From contig LSAX01000005.1 in assembly GCA_001557505.1 (NCBI GenBank), forward strand, positions 1,302,001 through 1,366,000: a stretch of DNA of 64,000 nt. The letters are read 5' to 3'. The stretch's first letter is position 1, and every line of letters begins with the position of its first letter. Below, piece by piece: positions 46,103-56,900 of this stretch. The DNA is from Reticulascus tulasneorum (taxonomy: Eukaryota; Ascomycota; Sordariomycetes; Glomerellales; Reticulascaceae). The position numbers and the translations under genes are program-made. The notes beneath the pieces were generated by a model. That model ran no database searches. It was not told the DNA's origin and was given only the letters and a program-made list of their open reading frames with translations.

Positions 46103-47193
46103 CTAGATTCTATCGAGTTTCCGTCGCAAATTGCGCGTGCGCTTCATGAGCTTCTTATACTTCTTCTTCTTCATCTTGAGCTTTCTTTGCCGCTTGACAC
46201 TGATGGCCTGCATGGTTCCATCTTGTCCCTGAGCCTCGTCGAACTTTATTTGTCGGAGAGCCATGCGCTCCAGGAAGGTTCGTGGCGCCCCGTTTTGCAT
46301 GATCTGGGGGCTATGTGCCATTACTCGGACCTGGCCGTCGGAGTCCGTCGTCTCTTCTATCGTGAACATGGCTCTGTAAACTCGGTGCTGAGGGGTCGTA
46401 TCTTCGGCTTGCTCTTCTGCAGCTGCCTCGGCCTGTGCTTGGACGGACGCAGCGCTCTGGGGTTCCGGCAAGGGTGGGGGACGGAAAGGCAGAAATTGTC
46501 CCGACATAGCATTAAGTTGCACGTAGACGCTCGATTCGCTCCCATCTGGGTGCTTCAAGTCGATCTTGTGTACTGGTTCTCCTGCAGCATCGGTCTCCGG
46601 CTGATTCGAGATGGTCATTTTTGCCATGGCTCCCTCGAGCTCATCTGCTGTCCTCGATATTGTAGAAATCACATCCGTCACCTTTCCAGCTTTCGTGCGG
46701 GTGTTGAAGATCTGAGCAAACGCCTCCTCGGTCACAGACTTGGGCAAACTGTGTGTGACTGAAATCGGTCGGTGTAGGGAGAAGAATGTCGACAGTCCAA
46801 GGGCTGCGGATAGCGTTAGATTCCTCTCTTACGCGGAGGCTAAGCAGATCACATACCTTCCTGAGACAAATGCTGTGTGCTGGGAACACTGGGCAGCTTT
46901 CTGGATGAGGCATCCCTCTCCGTAGCGTCTTTGGTCTTCCGTTTTCGCTTCTCGCCATTCGACTTGGGGTCATTGGACGTCGAAGAAGCCGAGGCAGGCA
47001 CGGACTGTCCCGGGATGTCCTTCGCTCCATTGTCCGGACTCGAGGGCTTCGAAGAGGAACATCGTCGCTGGTGGGAGCCGGGTCGAGCTAAGCCGATGGC
47101 GGTGGCCGCTCTCGGAACAGATGCGGTCAAGGACGAGACCAGAGGCGACTGATGAGCGGAAGAGACGACGCGCCGCACCGAGGAAGGCAACAT
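46103..47193 (-). CDS. COX24: Mitoribosomal protein mS38 / Cox24
   Basis: Two exons (47193-46857, 46758-46103) encode 330 residues. The N-terminus is rich in Ser, Arg and Ala without acids (MLPSSVRRVVSSAHQSPLVS), as expected for a mitochondrial presequence. A long polar linker follows. The diagnostic part is the extreme C-terminus, VKRQRKLKMKKKKYKKLMKR and the residues after it, the very basic mS38/AURKAIP1/Cox24 domain that packs on the small mitoribosomal subunit decoding region and is needed for COX1 expression. The acceptor at 46759 (TTTCAG) was chosen over the nearer CACAG because only it keeps the frame into LPKSVTEEAFAQIF. Confidence 0.88.
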
Positions 47194-47718
47194 GATTGTT
47201 ACCAGGTGCGGACGTCTGGAGGAGAGAGGAGATGAGGTTAGGGAGGAGGTATTGACGTGGTTGAGAGATGCTGGAACGATGTCGGTTGTTGTTGGTCACA
47301 AACCCGGATTTGGCCGCTGTACGGAAAAGCTGCGAGGCTTGGCGGCGGTTGGCCGAACTGCCTAAGGCATCAATTTACACCTCAAATCCTCAATCTCTCT
47401 AGCCTTTAATTCTTGGTCTTCGAACTCACGGTAACTTTCCCTTCATATAAGCATTTGTTTTAAAACGTAGTTTACTTATTTATTACTCCTCAAGGATTGC
47501 TCAAAGGAAAGGCAATGCAGTCTTCGAGTTTCTCAACACGTCATGTGAGGCAAATTCTGGTTTCACACATGACCCTCCGTTGGGTCCGTCTTCGAAATCG
47601 CCCCATCCATCAGCCCAGGCTGCGGGTATTGCCTCTTACACCGCCAGATTTCCCCGAATACCAAGATATCTTATCTTGAGTGGAACTCGGGAATCCGAAC
47701 TAGTTCGAAAGATATCCA
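47194..47718. other. Intergenic region
   Basis: 525 nt containing no gene I can support. It should hold the mS38 promoter and the oxygenase 3' end. Confidence 0.45.
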
Positions 47719-48594
47719 TCAACCCTCCAAGGAAAACCCAACCTCGCCGGCTTCTTGCCCCATCTTCACCAAACTCTCCCGCATTTTCTCGGCTCGGATT
47801 CTCTCTTTATCATCCAGGGAACTGAGATCAACGCGATCGACCCAGCCTTTAAGACCGTGCTGGAGCACATTTCGTGCGCGTAGAGTGCTTCCCTTGAGAT
47901 GCCCAGCGCTTCCATGTAGCGTCATGCGCTCCTTGCTCGCATCGTAGACTCCTCGGTGAAAAATGTTGTTGTTGTAAAATACCACATCGCCTGCGTTTAG
48001 CTTCACCACTAGCTGGTCCGGAATTTGCGCCTCGTACGGGTCTGCGCTGCGCTCCACATCCGTTCTCGCACGAGTGTGAGAGCCCGGAACCACAATCAGG
48101 CTCGCATCGTCGTAGAGGGCGAGGTTCCATTGCGCGGAGAAAGCAGGCTTGCTGAGCCGGTCAAGCTCCTCCTCTGCCGTAGCCGTAGCGGGAATATCGT
48201 CACGGTGCCAGCGGAGTTCGAAGTCATGGTCGGGGCGGACGAGCAGGTTGAAAAGTTCCATGACAAGGTCATCATCGGTACATTGCAGAAGCTCCTTTGT
48301 CGGTTCAATCACAGCGTCCGAGAAGTAAGTCTTGATGAAAACATCATGGTTCGGCATGTCTGGGTGCATGAGGCCCTGCACACCCCATATGCCATTAGCA
48401 GCGACATCCGACGCCGGCCATGGCGGGAACTGCTTCGGAAGAGTGCGGACACTCTTCCAAACCCCGGCTCGGGCAAGCGCGGTAGAAGCCTTAGTGGCTT
48501 CTCGGAGCTTCTCCAGCTGAACCCCCGACATAACGGATGGGACAATGACGAAACCGTCTCGGTCAAGTTGCTCGAGTAGACTGGTCCCAGCCAT
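47719..48594 (-). CDS. Phytanoyl-CoA dioxygenase (PhyH) family oxygenase
   Basis: Fe(II)/2-oxoglutarate-dependent oxygenase, single exon, 291 residues. The N-terminus (LLEQLDRDGFVIVPSVMSG) is the standard PhyH opening. The iron triad can be read as H130 and D132 in WHRDD and H213 in NNIFHRGVY, with R223 ten residues on as the likely 2-oxoglutarate ligand. The core strands SAQWNLALYDDASLIVVPGS and LNAGDVVFYNNN support a jelly-roll fold. There is no signal peptide or peroxisomal targeting tripeptide, since it ends SLEG, so it is probably cytosolic. Substrate unknown: fungal members act on fatty acyl-CoAs and on secondary metabolites, and no biosynthetic partner lies nearby. Confidence 0.9.
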   Translation of the reverse strand: MAGTSLLEQLDRDGFVIVPSVMSGVQLEKLREATKASTALARAGVWKSVRTLPKQFPPWPASDVAANGIWGVQGLMHPDMPNHDVFIKTYFSDAVIEPTKELLQCTDDDLVMELFNLLVRPDHDFELRWHRDDIPATATAEEELDRLSKPAFSAQWNLALYDDASLIVVPGSHTRARTDVERSADPYEAQIPDQLVVKLNAGDVVFYNNNIFHRGVYDASKERMTLHGSAGHLKGSTLRARNVLQHGLKGWVDRVDLSSLDDKERIRAEKMRESLVKMGQEAGEVGFSLEG

Positions 48595-49901
48595 GATTGC
48601 AGATGGCAGGTGCGAAGACTAGGTAGCGGGGCAGAAACGGACTGCTAGAACTAGTAGATCTAATCGCAAATGGCCTATATGAATTTTATCGTGTGTCCCG
48701 TATCTCAAGTTCAGTGAGGCATTAGTCGGAAGATACAACCTCTAGAGAGCTCAGCAATCGCGATCGCGTTGCATGCATTCTCATCAGGCACAAAGCGTTC
48801 ACTGTTGGCAGGTTTCAGCGATATAAGACGGTACAGGATGCCCGAAACTTAGTTCGCAACGGTACACACCGATTGATGAACCTGACCCGGGAGTTTGGTA
48901 GTAGTATAAAGTCTAATAGACTCGAGACAGGATTGGTCGCTGGTACAGTCCAACTCAAAGACTAAAGCAACCTGACGGTGGAGATGGCAAATGAATGTTG
49001 AGATAAAGTGGCTCTCGGCGGTTGGGTTTGGTATTTCATGAGTACGCGGTCATTCGGAATAGGACTGGGGTATAATGGTCCAGTCAGATTCAGATCTCGA
49101 CTTTGTAAGGTCTCACCAATTTGTCCGTGAGGCGACGAAACCATCCTTGATGTGGATAGATGGTTTACTTTATTTGATCGACTCCTCCCCGCGTTTCGGA
49201 GCTCCTCCTCACTTCCCGGTTCCCCAAGTCTCGGAGGAGTTCTATTGGGCCACCTTAGCAGCTTTGAAGCTCGGAAGACTATGACTACAGCGGGGTTGGG
49301 GCATCCTGCAAACGCGAGTCTGGCAAACCTCATTCCTTCTATATTTTCAACATTATGATATCGTGCAATTGCCTACACGAAGTACTTTCGTCCTATTCAG
49401 CATGGTCTGGAATCACCATATCACAACAGTGCCCAGGTTCCGTGAAGCCTGGGTGGGGGGCAAAGGGTTTCATGCCTAATTTCCTTGTTCCCCCTGCTGC
49501 TGCTGCTTCGCGCAATTGGATTGAGCTCCCGCCATGTCGTCCTGCCTCCTGCATGCGGCCTGCACTCACGCGGCATGCCCCTCGTTAGGAGTGTAGGATA
49601 GGTCGCGGGGTCTTAAGCCTCCTAATATTATCCATGATAAGTGAGTACCGGTTATTAAATTGCAATGTAACTTTTCAGATCGCCGTTCCTTGTGGAATAG
49701 GGAACCCATGTTTGTCGGCCGTCGATGAGCCTCGCATAATGAAGCATCTATTGTCAATAGTCTGGTACAAACATTGAGCATTGCGTTGTCCTTTATCCTG
49801 AAATCAGTTACGAGCAGTATCTTGTTTCTGTGTGGTCGTACAATCCCCATAGTAGCTGCTCAGTCACTTTGCAAGATTTCTTGAATACTCGGTGGCTAGT
49901 A
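48595..49901. other. Divergent intergenic region
   Basis: 1.3 kb between two divergent starts, with small frames of 60-120 codons lacking family features. It presumably holds both promoters. Carbon-source control of the alpha-galactosidase would be expected here, but I did not identify a specific regulator site. Confidence 0.45.
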
Positions 49902-51563
49902 ATGGCTAGTCCAGAGTTCATCTTTGCAGCATGGCTCCTCTCAGCACTGGCATATGCGGCCCCTAGCCCACCAGGTGTGCTCTCACCCCTCCCGCCGATG
50001 GGATATAACAACTGGGCTCGCACAATGGGCAACATCAACGAGACGCTGTTCGTTGAGACCGCAGAGGCAATGCTCGAGAAGGGATTCCTGCAAGCAGGTT
50101 ACCAGTGGCTGAACCTTGATGACGCGTGGTCGAAGCTCGAGCGAGCTCCCAACGGCTCAATGCAAGTGAACACGGATCGGTTCCCGCGCGGCTTCTACTG
50201 GTTAACAGACTACATTAAAAGCAAAGGCTTTCGACCCGGCATCTACACCGATGCGGGCTATAAGTCCTGCGAAGGCGTATATCCTGGTGCATACGGCTAT
50301 GAGGAAACAGATGCGGGTGACTTTGCAGCATGGGGTTTTGAGTATGTGAAGTTGGATGGCTGTCATATGCCTGATGCCAGCGAGGCGACGTACAGGGCAG
50401 TGTATAGCAAGTGGCATGACATTCTCAACAAGATGGAAAACCCAATGATTTTCTCGCAGTCGGCACCGGCTTACTTTGCGGAACCTGCTTCGCCGAATTT
50501 GACGGATTGGTACTCCGTCATGACATGGGTTGCCCAGTACGGGACGCTCGCCCGTCACTCCCGCGATAGTTTGGTATGGAACTCGACGAATTATTGGCCT
50601 GAGATCAGGGGATGGGACAGTGTCATGTTCAACTACGGCAAACAGGTCTTACTCTCTCGGTTCCAGCGGCCTGGTTTCTACAACGACCCCGACTTCCTAA
50701 ATGTCGACCACTTTGACTACACCATGGACGAGAAGAGATCACATTTTGCGCTCTGGTGCTCGTTTTCTGCGCCGCTGATTCTGAGTACGGATATGGTGCG
50801 AATCAGGCCAGAGGAGATCGAGTACCTGCAGAACAAGGATCTCATTGATGTTAATCAGGATCCACTGGTGCAGCAGGCTACGCTGGTGAGCCAGGCTGGA
50901 ACTTGGGATGTGTTGACTAAGAGCCTTTATAACGGAGACCGGCTTGTGACGATTCTCAACAGGGGGGATGACATGGCTGACTACTCTGTCTCGCTCTCCC
51001 GTATTGGCATACCTCCCTCAGATGATAGAATTGACCTGCTATCCAAAAATCTGTGGACCGGCGAAGTCACCACACTCCCCGCCACAGCATCAGCTCTTCA
51101 AGTATCCTCCATCCCGTCTCACGGCACCGCCATCTTCCGCCTCTCCAACCCCAATTCCCTCAAGCCCGTACGCACACAGCCAACAGGTATGATCTTCAAC
51201 ACTTTCTCGCTTAAATGCCTCACAGAATCATTAGGCAGCGGTACCACTTGGTTGAACTGCAGCGCCTCCGATTCTCAAGTGTGGCGTGTGCGGCCGGATG
51301 GCACAGTCAGCTCGCTTGCTTATGAGGATCGGTGCCTAGTTGAGGCCGAAGGACAGGCTCAGACGACGAAGTGCGGGGTTTGCACTACGGAGAGGGGCAG
51401 TAGTAAAGCGCAGTTGTGGAAGTATGGCGTTTCGGGGAACTTGAAGAACAAGGCGAGTGGTAGGTGCCTGACTGAACGAGAAGGGGGATGGGCTACTGTA
51501 GAGGACTGTGGATTCTTGACGAATGACCAGGTTCTAGGTTTACCTGTAGGAGTCGAGTTGTGA
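49902..51563 (+). CDS. aglA: Alpha-galactosidase A, GH27 with lectin tail
   Basis: Secreted glycoside hydrolase that removes terminal alpha-1,6-galactose from oligosaccharides and galactomannan. It is a single exon of 553 residues. A signal peptide (EFIFAAWLLSALAYAAP) is followed by the GH27 barrel start PPMGYNNWARTMGNINE and WLNLDDAW. The nucleophile is D152 in YVKLDGC, and the proton donor is probably D222 in RHSRDS. A beta-sandwich follows, then a C-terminal ricin-B-like lectin domain (about 430-553) with the pattern CLTESLGSGTTW, CLVEAEGQAQTTKC and CLTEREGGWATVEDC. This domain layout is that of Aspergillus AglA rather than AglB. The ATG at 49902 is preferred to an upstream in-frame one because it gives the signal peptide. 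Confidence 0.93.
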   Translation: MASPEFIFAAWLLSALAYAAPSPPGVLSPLPPMGYNNWARTMGNINETLFVETAEAMLEKGFLQAGYQWLNLDDAWSKLERAPNGSMQVNTDRFPRGFYWLTDYIKSKGFRPGIYTDAGYKSCEGVYPGAYGYEETDAGDFAAWGFEYVKLDGCHMPDASEATYRAVYSKWHDILNKMENPMIFSQSAPAYFAEPASPNLTDWYSVMTWVAQYGTLARHSRDSLVWNSTNYWPEIRGWDSVMFNYGKQVLLSRFQRPGFYNDPDFLNVDHFDYTMDEKRSHFALWCSFSAPLILSTDMVRIRPEEIEYLQNKDLIDVNQDPLVQQATLVSQAGTWDVLTKSLYNGDRLVTILNRGDDMADYSVSLSRIGIPPSDDRIDLLSKNLWTGEVTTLPATASALQVSSIPSHGTAIFRLSNPNSLKPVRTQPTGMIFNTFSLKCLTESLGSGTTWLNCSASDSQVWRVRPDGTVSSLAYEDRCLVEAEGQAQTTKCGVCTTERGSSKAQLWKYGVSGNLKNKASGRCLTEREGGWATVEDCGFLTNDQVLGLPVGVEL

Positions 51564-51872
51564 AGAGATATGTGGTAGCTTCTGGGTGATAAAGACATAC
51601 CACCGCCAGTTACATCACCGTGCATTAATATTTTATGTTCAGAATGATAATCACCGACTCGGAAGTAGATCATAATTCCCCACTTGGATCTTTCTCAAGA
51701 GATCCAGAAAGTTGTGCGTATGCTCTCTATTGTGCAATTCGTCTATCACCCACCAAACCTTTTCCTATATCTCAATCTGTATCCGTGAATGCAAAGCAGG
51801 TATCCCACAGTCAGACCCTTGGGTATCGACTATCCATCTCCGTTCTCGTCCTTCATACGGTCCATCAATGAG
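51564..51872. other. Convergent intergenic region
   Basis: 309 nt between two 3' ends. Nothing further is seen. Confidence 0.45.
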
Positions 51873-52550
51873 CTACGAAGCATTCAAGTAGCTCAAGTAG
51901 GAGTTCCAACCAATCGAAATGACGTTCACAAACAGCACGCGATGATGTAGCGGCACCACCTTAAAGTTTACCAATTGCACAAACGGCCAGATCATGTAAT
52001 TGGCCGTTAGTGCAGACGTGTAGTTCTTGTCCAGCTTCTCTTTCGGTGGCCCGCCCTCCAGCACTGCCATGGACGAAAGGAAGACACCGATCATGATGGG
52101 CGCAAAAATGCCCTGGTCGCAGGCGACACGGGCGAGAATCTCGGCGTTCTTGTTCTTGAGTACAACATTGTGCTGGAGGAATTTGAACCAAGTTGTTGCA
52201 GCGGGGCCAAAGATTGCTGGCGCGAGGGTTAGTAAAGTAAGACATTCATGTCGGGTGGTGGATGTAAGTATAGGGTTGGGAATGAGGTGTAGGCAGAGGG
52301 AAGCGGTGAGTGAGGCTACTGACTTCCGCCGTAGAGTGCCATGCGGCCAGTTCGTGTTAGATCATGGCCCTTCGTGCCTTTCTTCTCAACCAGCTGTTGG
52401 GCAGTGATGTCACCGACCGCGAAGAGAACGGCAGTGGTGATGCTCTGGGTAAGCAGTGGCCTTGCCGCCAGTCTAGCCTGGTACCTGAGCAGACTATTAG
52501 CGACAGTTTTCTTGAAATGGGACGGCTTAGGGTAGCTACCAGGCAAGCAT
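51873..52550 (-). CDS. sym1: Mpv17/PMP22/Sym1 family membrane protein
   Basis: Small inner-membrane protein of mitochondria (or peroxisomes) with four predicted helices, related to yeast Sym1, which is needed for ethanol growth under heat stress. Three exons in coding order, 52550-52540, 52484-52324 and 52216-51873, give 171 residues. The first exon has only 11 nt; with it the protein starts [18 protein letters not shown], the family consensus, and without it no good start exists. Conserved later parts are [57 protein letters not shown] and the C-terminal [20 protein letters not shown] with a Trp-Asn signature (GWNSYLSY). The donor at 52323 is GTCAGT, not the usual GTAAGT. Confidence 0.92.
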
Positions 52551-53138
52551 TGTTGCGTATGTGAAAGCCGGAACCACTTGAATGGCCCCGTATAATCCCT
52601 AGGATGAAGCGAGAGAAGTCCGAAGAGATGGGATCCTGTGACCTGCTATCTGAAGTATAAGTCGGAGCTGAAGTGGCAATTGGAGTGTGAGATTGAGACA
52701 GGAGGTTGAATTGAGAATGTCAGATTAGTGGATATCGGTGATGGGGCATGTACGAGCTGGGTTAGACGTCAATTGAACAAGCCCCACGTGATTTCAAATC
52801 CCCTGTAGACTGGAGCGATTTGTTTTTGATATCTGAAGAGAGAACTTGAGAGCTCCTCTTCAGGTCAAAAGTAAATGTGCTGGTTACGTAAATCGTGTAA
52901 TTGCGATAGAAGTATTGCTGCTTGGTACGTACCGTCATTATCGCCAACATTCTGTCAGTGTTTCACTTCGAACGCCGCAAGATGTGCTTCTATACCGCTT
53001 AATGCAATATTCTCAACGGCATCCCACGAACCGCACCCCCACGAAAATGCGAGACAGGACACTAAACTCGCCCCCGTGATAGCATCAAAACCTCATGGAA
53101 TGATTTAGTTACGGTGGATCTCACTAGAATCGATCGAG
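52551..53138. promoter_or_regulatory. Divergent promoter region
   Basis: 588 nt between the divergent starts of the Sym1-like and Ras-like genes. It holds no coding frame of note. Confidence 0.4.
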
Positions 53139-53997
53139 ATGAGAGATCCGTGTGATTTGGTGATGATAGGCAGCCCGGGAGTTGAACTGGGAGCTGTCAT
53201 CTGGCGGGTTAGTCTGATTGTTCTCCTTGCGGCTCAAGCATCTGCTCATCTCACCCAAACTAACTATTTTCCAGATCAAATATGACATTTATGATGAGAC
53301 CGTCTATGAAGGTTCCGAAGGTCTCTTTGATTCCGTCCCTGTTGATGATGAGCTCTGTCGTTTCGCAATGTTCTGGGACACAGAGTGGCGCCGCATCTGG
53401 ATCTGGATGAAGACTGCGCCAGCATTTCTCCTCTTCTACAGCGTCACTTCAAAGTCCAGCTTCAACAAGATCCCGCAGTGGATTCAATATCTCGTTGCTT
53501 CTCGAATGGACTTGCCCTTGAACCTGCCCCCGCCACAGATCTGCCTGGTGGCCACTCAAATCGACCGTGAAGACGAGCGAGTTGTGTCGGAAGACGAAGG
53601 GAGGAGCCTTGCCAAGACACTCAATGTGGAATACATCGAGGTCTCCGCTAAGACGGGCCAGAATTGCACCGAGGCTCTGTTCAGTGTTGTGAGGCGTATG
53701 CGAACCCAGCGACTCGCCCATCCGGACATTGAGTTTACCACTTTGTCCAAGTCGTGGCTATTTGAAGATCTCGTGGATGCCGTGTGGAGGCAAAGGGTCA
53801 TGCGACGGGCCGAGAAACATGATGTGCCAGAACACTGGGCATTGCTTCCATCCGAGGCATCTTTGCTCGTGCTGGTGAAAGACATTGTGGTGGGACCATC
53901 TGTCGAGTTGAAGCGCTGGCTTCTCCAGATATGCCGAGACAGGTTCCTCAAAGATACTGGGCCCGATATTATACGATCACATGCCAGCGCAGCATGA
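53139..53997 (+). CDS. Ras-like protein with degenerate nucleotide-binding site
   Basis: Two exons (53139-53207, 53275-53997) give 263 residues. The frame aligns with small GTPases: an opening strand LVMIGSPGVELGAVIW in the P-loop place, IKYDIYDETVYEG like the Ras switch I segment, FAMFWDTEW where Ras has the DTAGQE motif, AFLLFYSVTSKSSFNKIPQW, ICLVATQIDRED in the NKxD position, and EVSAKTGQN, an intact SAK motif. The P-loop lacks the GKS/T lysine and serine, switch II lacks the catalytic Gln, and the G4 Asn is Gln. The C-terminal extension of about 100 residues has no prenylation cysteine. This is probably a pseudo-GTPase. Partner and role are unknown. The start was chosen because the exon splices in phase 0. 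Confidence 0.75.
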
Positions 53998-56900
53998 GGA
54001 CCCTGTGTCTAGGGTTTGGAACTCGAATCGATCGCCCCTTTCGGCTCTCTTTCACCGGAAAATACAAGGAAGAACGACAAAAATATGAGAAGAGGTAGCG
54101 GCTGTCGACCTGCCAAAGCAGAAACTACCCCTCATTCGTAAACATTATGGAGACCGTTCTAGCCCTGTACAGACCGCCCAGGAGATGGCACATGCAAATC
54201 ATTCAACCCATATAACGAATATCTCTTCATTGAAGGCGCAAAACATTTGCAAAAAAGCTCGGCACTCCTCCGCGGGTGCGCCTACGAAACGGGACTTTGC
54301 TACGACTACGATTATACCGGTTTCTCATGTGGGCTATGCCATCCGTTGTAGGGTCGAACCCGGAACAGGTAACTCATAGCGCTGTCCCATTTTTGGCAGA
54401 TCGGGAAAGCAGGACTTTCACCGTTCGACCAAAGGGGCCACGAATGTTGAGATGGGGGAACTTATTATGATTTATGAAAGTAAATCGCCATTCCAGGACA
54501 ACGCGTGATATAATCACATGATTTTATGGTGGTAAGGGCACCGACTACAACCACTCAAGACATTTGCACTATTTCTGTCGCCCCTGGCTGCCACGAAGCG
54601 GTCGGGTCAATGGAGGAAAGCTTTGTCGTTTCCAAGCTGTCCAGGAAAAGCTTTCTTTATGCTTGCCATGCGTGTAACCAACACAGGGGGCTGCCATCAC
54701 CAAGCATAACGAGGAGGTGGTGTGGCACTGTTACGATCAACGAACGATGGACGGTTGATGTGTCTCTTCTCTGACGACGACCAAGGACAATATCCTTGAT
54801 ACTATGATACTCAAAACGAGACACTCGACATGAATCATGGGCGCCTCCCCAATATCCTTATAAATATTTCAAGCCGGAGGAAACACTGATTCTCGCATCA
54901 TTCGAAGTCGCGACGGATGCGTCAATCTCTCTGGTAGACACTCCTAGATGATACATACGAATTTGATGCCTACGACCTTGCAGCAAGAATCCATCTCCAC
55001 GGTTCTCTGGAGGTACTGTGACGCCCAAACCCTCGTTTGGGCATTGGAAAGTTGGATGATCCGACATCAATGATCTTCACGGTAGCTGCAAAACACCACT
55101 TGGTGTGTCCGCTGCAGACGAAGACGAGGGAGCTGCCTTGCTCGGTCACTGTGCGAACTAGGAGGGGAAAGATCTCATTTTGGGGACAGAGACCCGTTCA
55201 TTGTAAGGGTCGGTAACACGCCGTATGATGGAGTGTATTAGGATGTTGCAGAAGCTTAACAGCAGATGGATTACCAGGTTACCACGCGGCTTGAGCGATG
55301 GCATGATGTGGAGTGGACGTCTTGTAATGGTTCCATTGTTTGCACAGAACATCATGGAGTGTAGTTATAACTGTTAAGGAGGAGAATGGGTCATTGGATG
55401 GATGTCATATTGTGTAGAGATTGAGAATCTATGTGCGCAAAAGCAGTGTTACTATCGCACTGCAACAATCCCAGACTCGCCCGCTACGTTTGATGCTTAG
55501 CCAGTTCCTCGTGCTGTAGGAATACCCAGTCCAAGCAAGAATATCAAGGAGCCCTCTTCCCAACGTACCAACTCCCAACGTCCTTCTCATCCAAGCTCGC
55601 AATCAAGCGCTACAAGCCGCTTCACTTGCTGCCCATGTGTCGCCGCATAAACCATCCTGAATCGAGAACAAACCGCCAACCAACACGCAGCTACTTCTAC
55701 AAAACGAGATCCAATCATGGCCCGAAAAAAGCAACAAGCTGAAAACCTACATTTAGTGGCAGACCCAGGCGCTTGACCTAGAAATTCGTCATTTCGGCAA
55801 CACCCGCGTCGGGCCTTCGCATCATTTCGGCAGCCACCAATAGTGAGGCACCGGGCCTCTCTTCATTCCCACAGCAAAACGCGACGCGATGGCTCCAGAA
55901 AGATACGGAATCTGCAAAAAACGGGGGAGAATCGCTTTCGCCTCGATCTCCCCTAGTAGTAAACCAGTTCGAGCGGTTATATAGCCAGGATCAAAAGATA
56001 TATCACCGGCGCAAAAACCTAGGAACTCGGGCCAGGCAACTTTGCTTTTTGGGTGCTTGCAAGCATGGCTTGCGAATAGAACCGTGCAGGACTGATTGCG
56101 GAGATTGGAACCCCGATGGGTGCGCAGCGCGAAGCGAGATGGCATGACGAAGATCGTGATCGTGGCAAACTGCCAACAACCAACAGCCAACAGCACTGTA
56201 CTGGATGTAGGGTTAGTTAAGCGCGAGGAGTCCCGCTTGGGCATCGATGTGTTGGCAGCTTTCTACTTTTGATGATTCATGCGAGAGTCTTGTCTGCCTT
56301 GAAAGCTAAGTAGCATTGGCGAAACATGGCTTCCAAGAAGGGGTTAGAACATCATCCCACCTCCTCAAAGCCCAATCCACCACAATCTCAGCCCTGAGGC
56401 AGCTCTAGAGGCACAGCCAGGCAAAAAAGGAGCCAACACTGTAAAGCTCGCCCCACGCCGTCGCTTCACAAGCCAGGTCATGGCCCTATCGCGAATCGGA
56501 GAATATTGACCACCACACTCCTTCCAGCCCCCGGAGATGAAGACGTGCCTTAGTTCTCACGCTTCGGTGCCGGGCAGGCCAGAGAGGAGCCCAGGAAAAA
56601 TCTTGTTTTGTGTGCAGATACGGGCGGACGCCGGGCGTGCGTGTGGCTTGCAGATGCGAGAGTGCGTGCTCCGCTAAAGCGGTTGCAGGAGCCGTGTCGC
56701 GTGGGGACAGGAAATAAGAGACGCGTAAAGTGAACGGACCGGGGGTGCGCATCCCAGACTGGAGCCCGCCTCTAATAGCTGGCCACCAAATTTCTGAATG
56801 GGGGCCTGGCATTGGGGCATTTTGACAGCTAATTTTAGAGGATGGGGAAGGGCTCGGAGATCTTGGTTGGAGAGAGATGGGCTGGCATGGGAATTAGACA

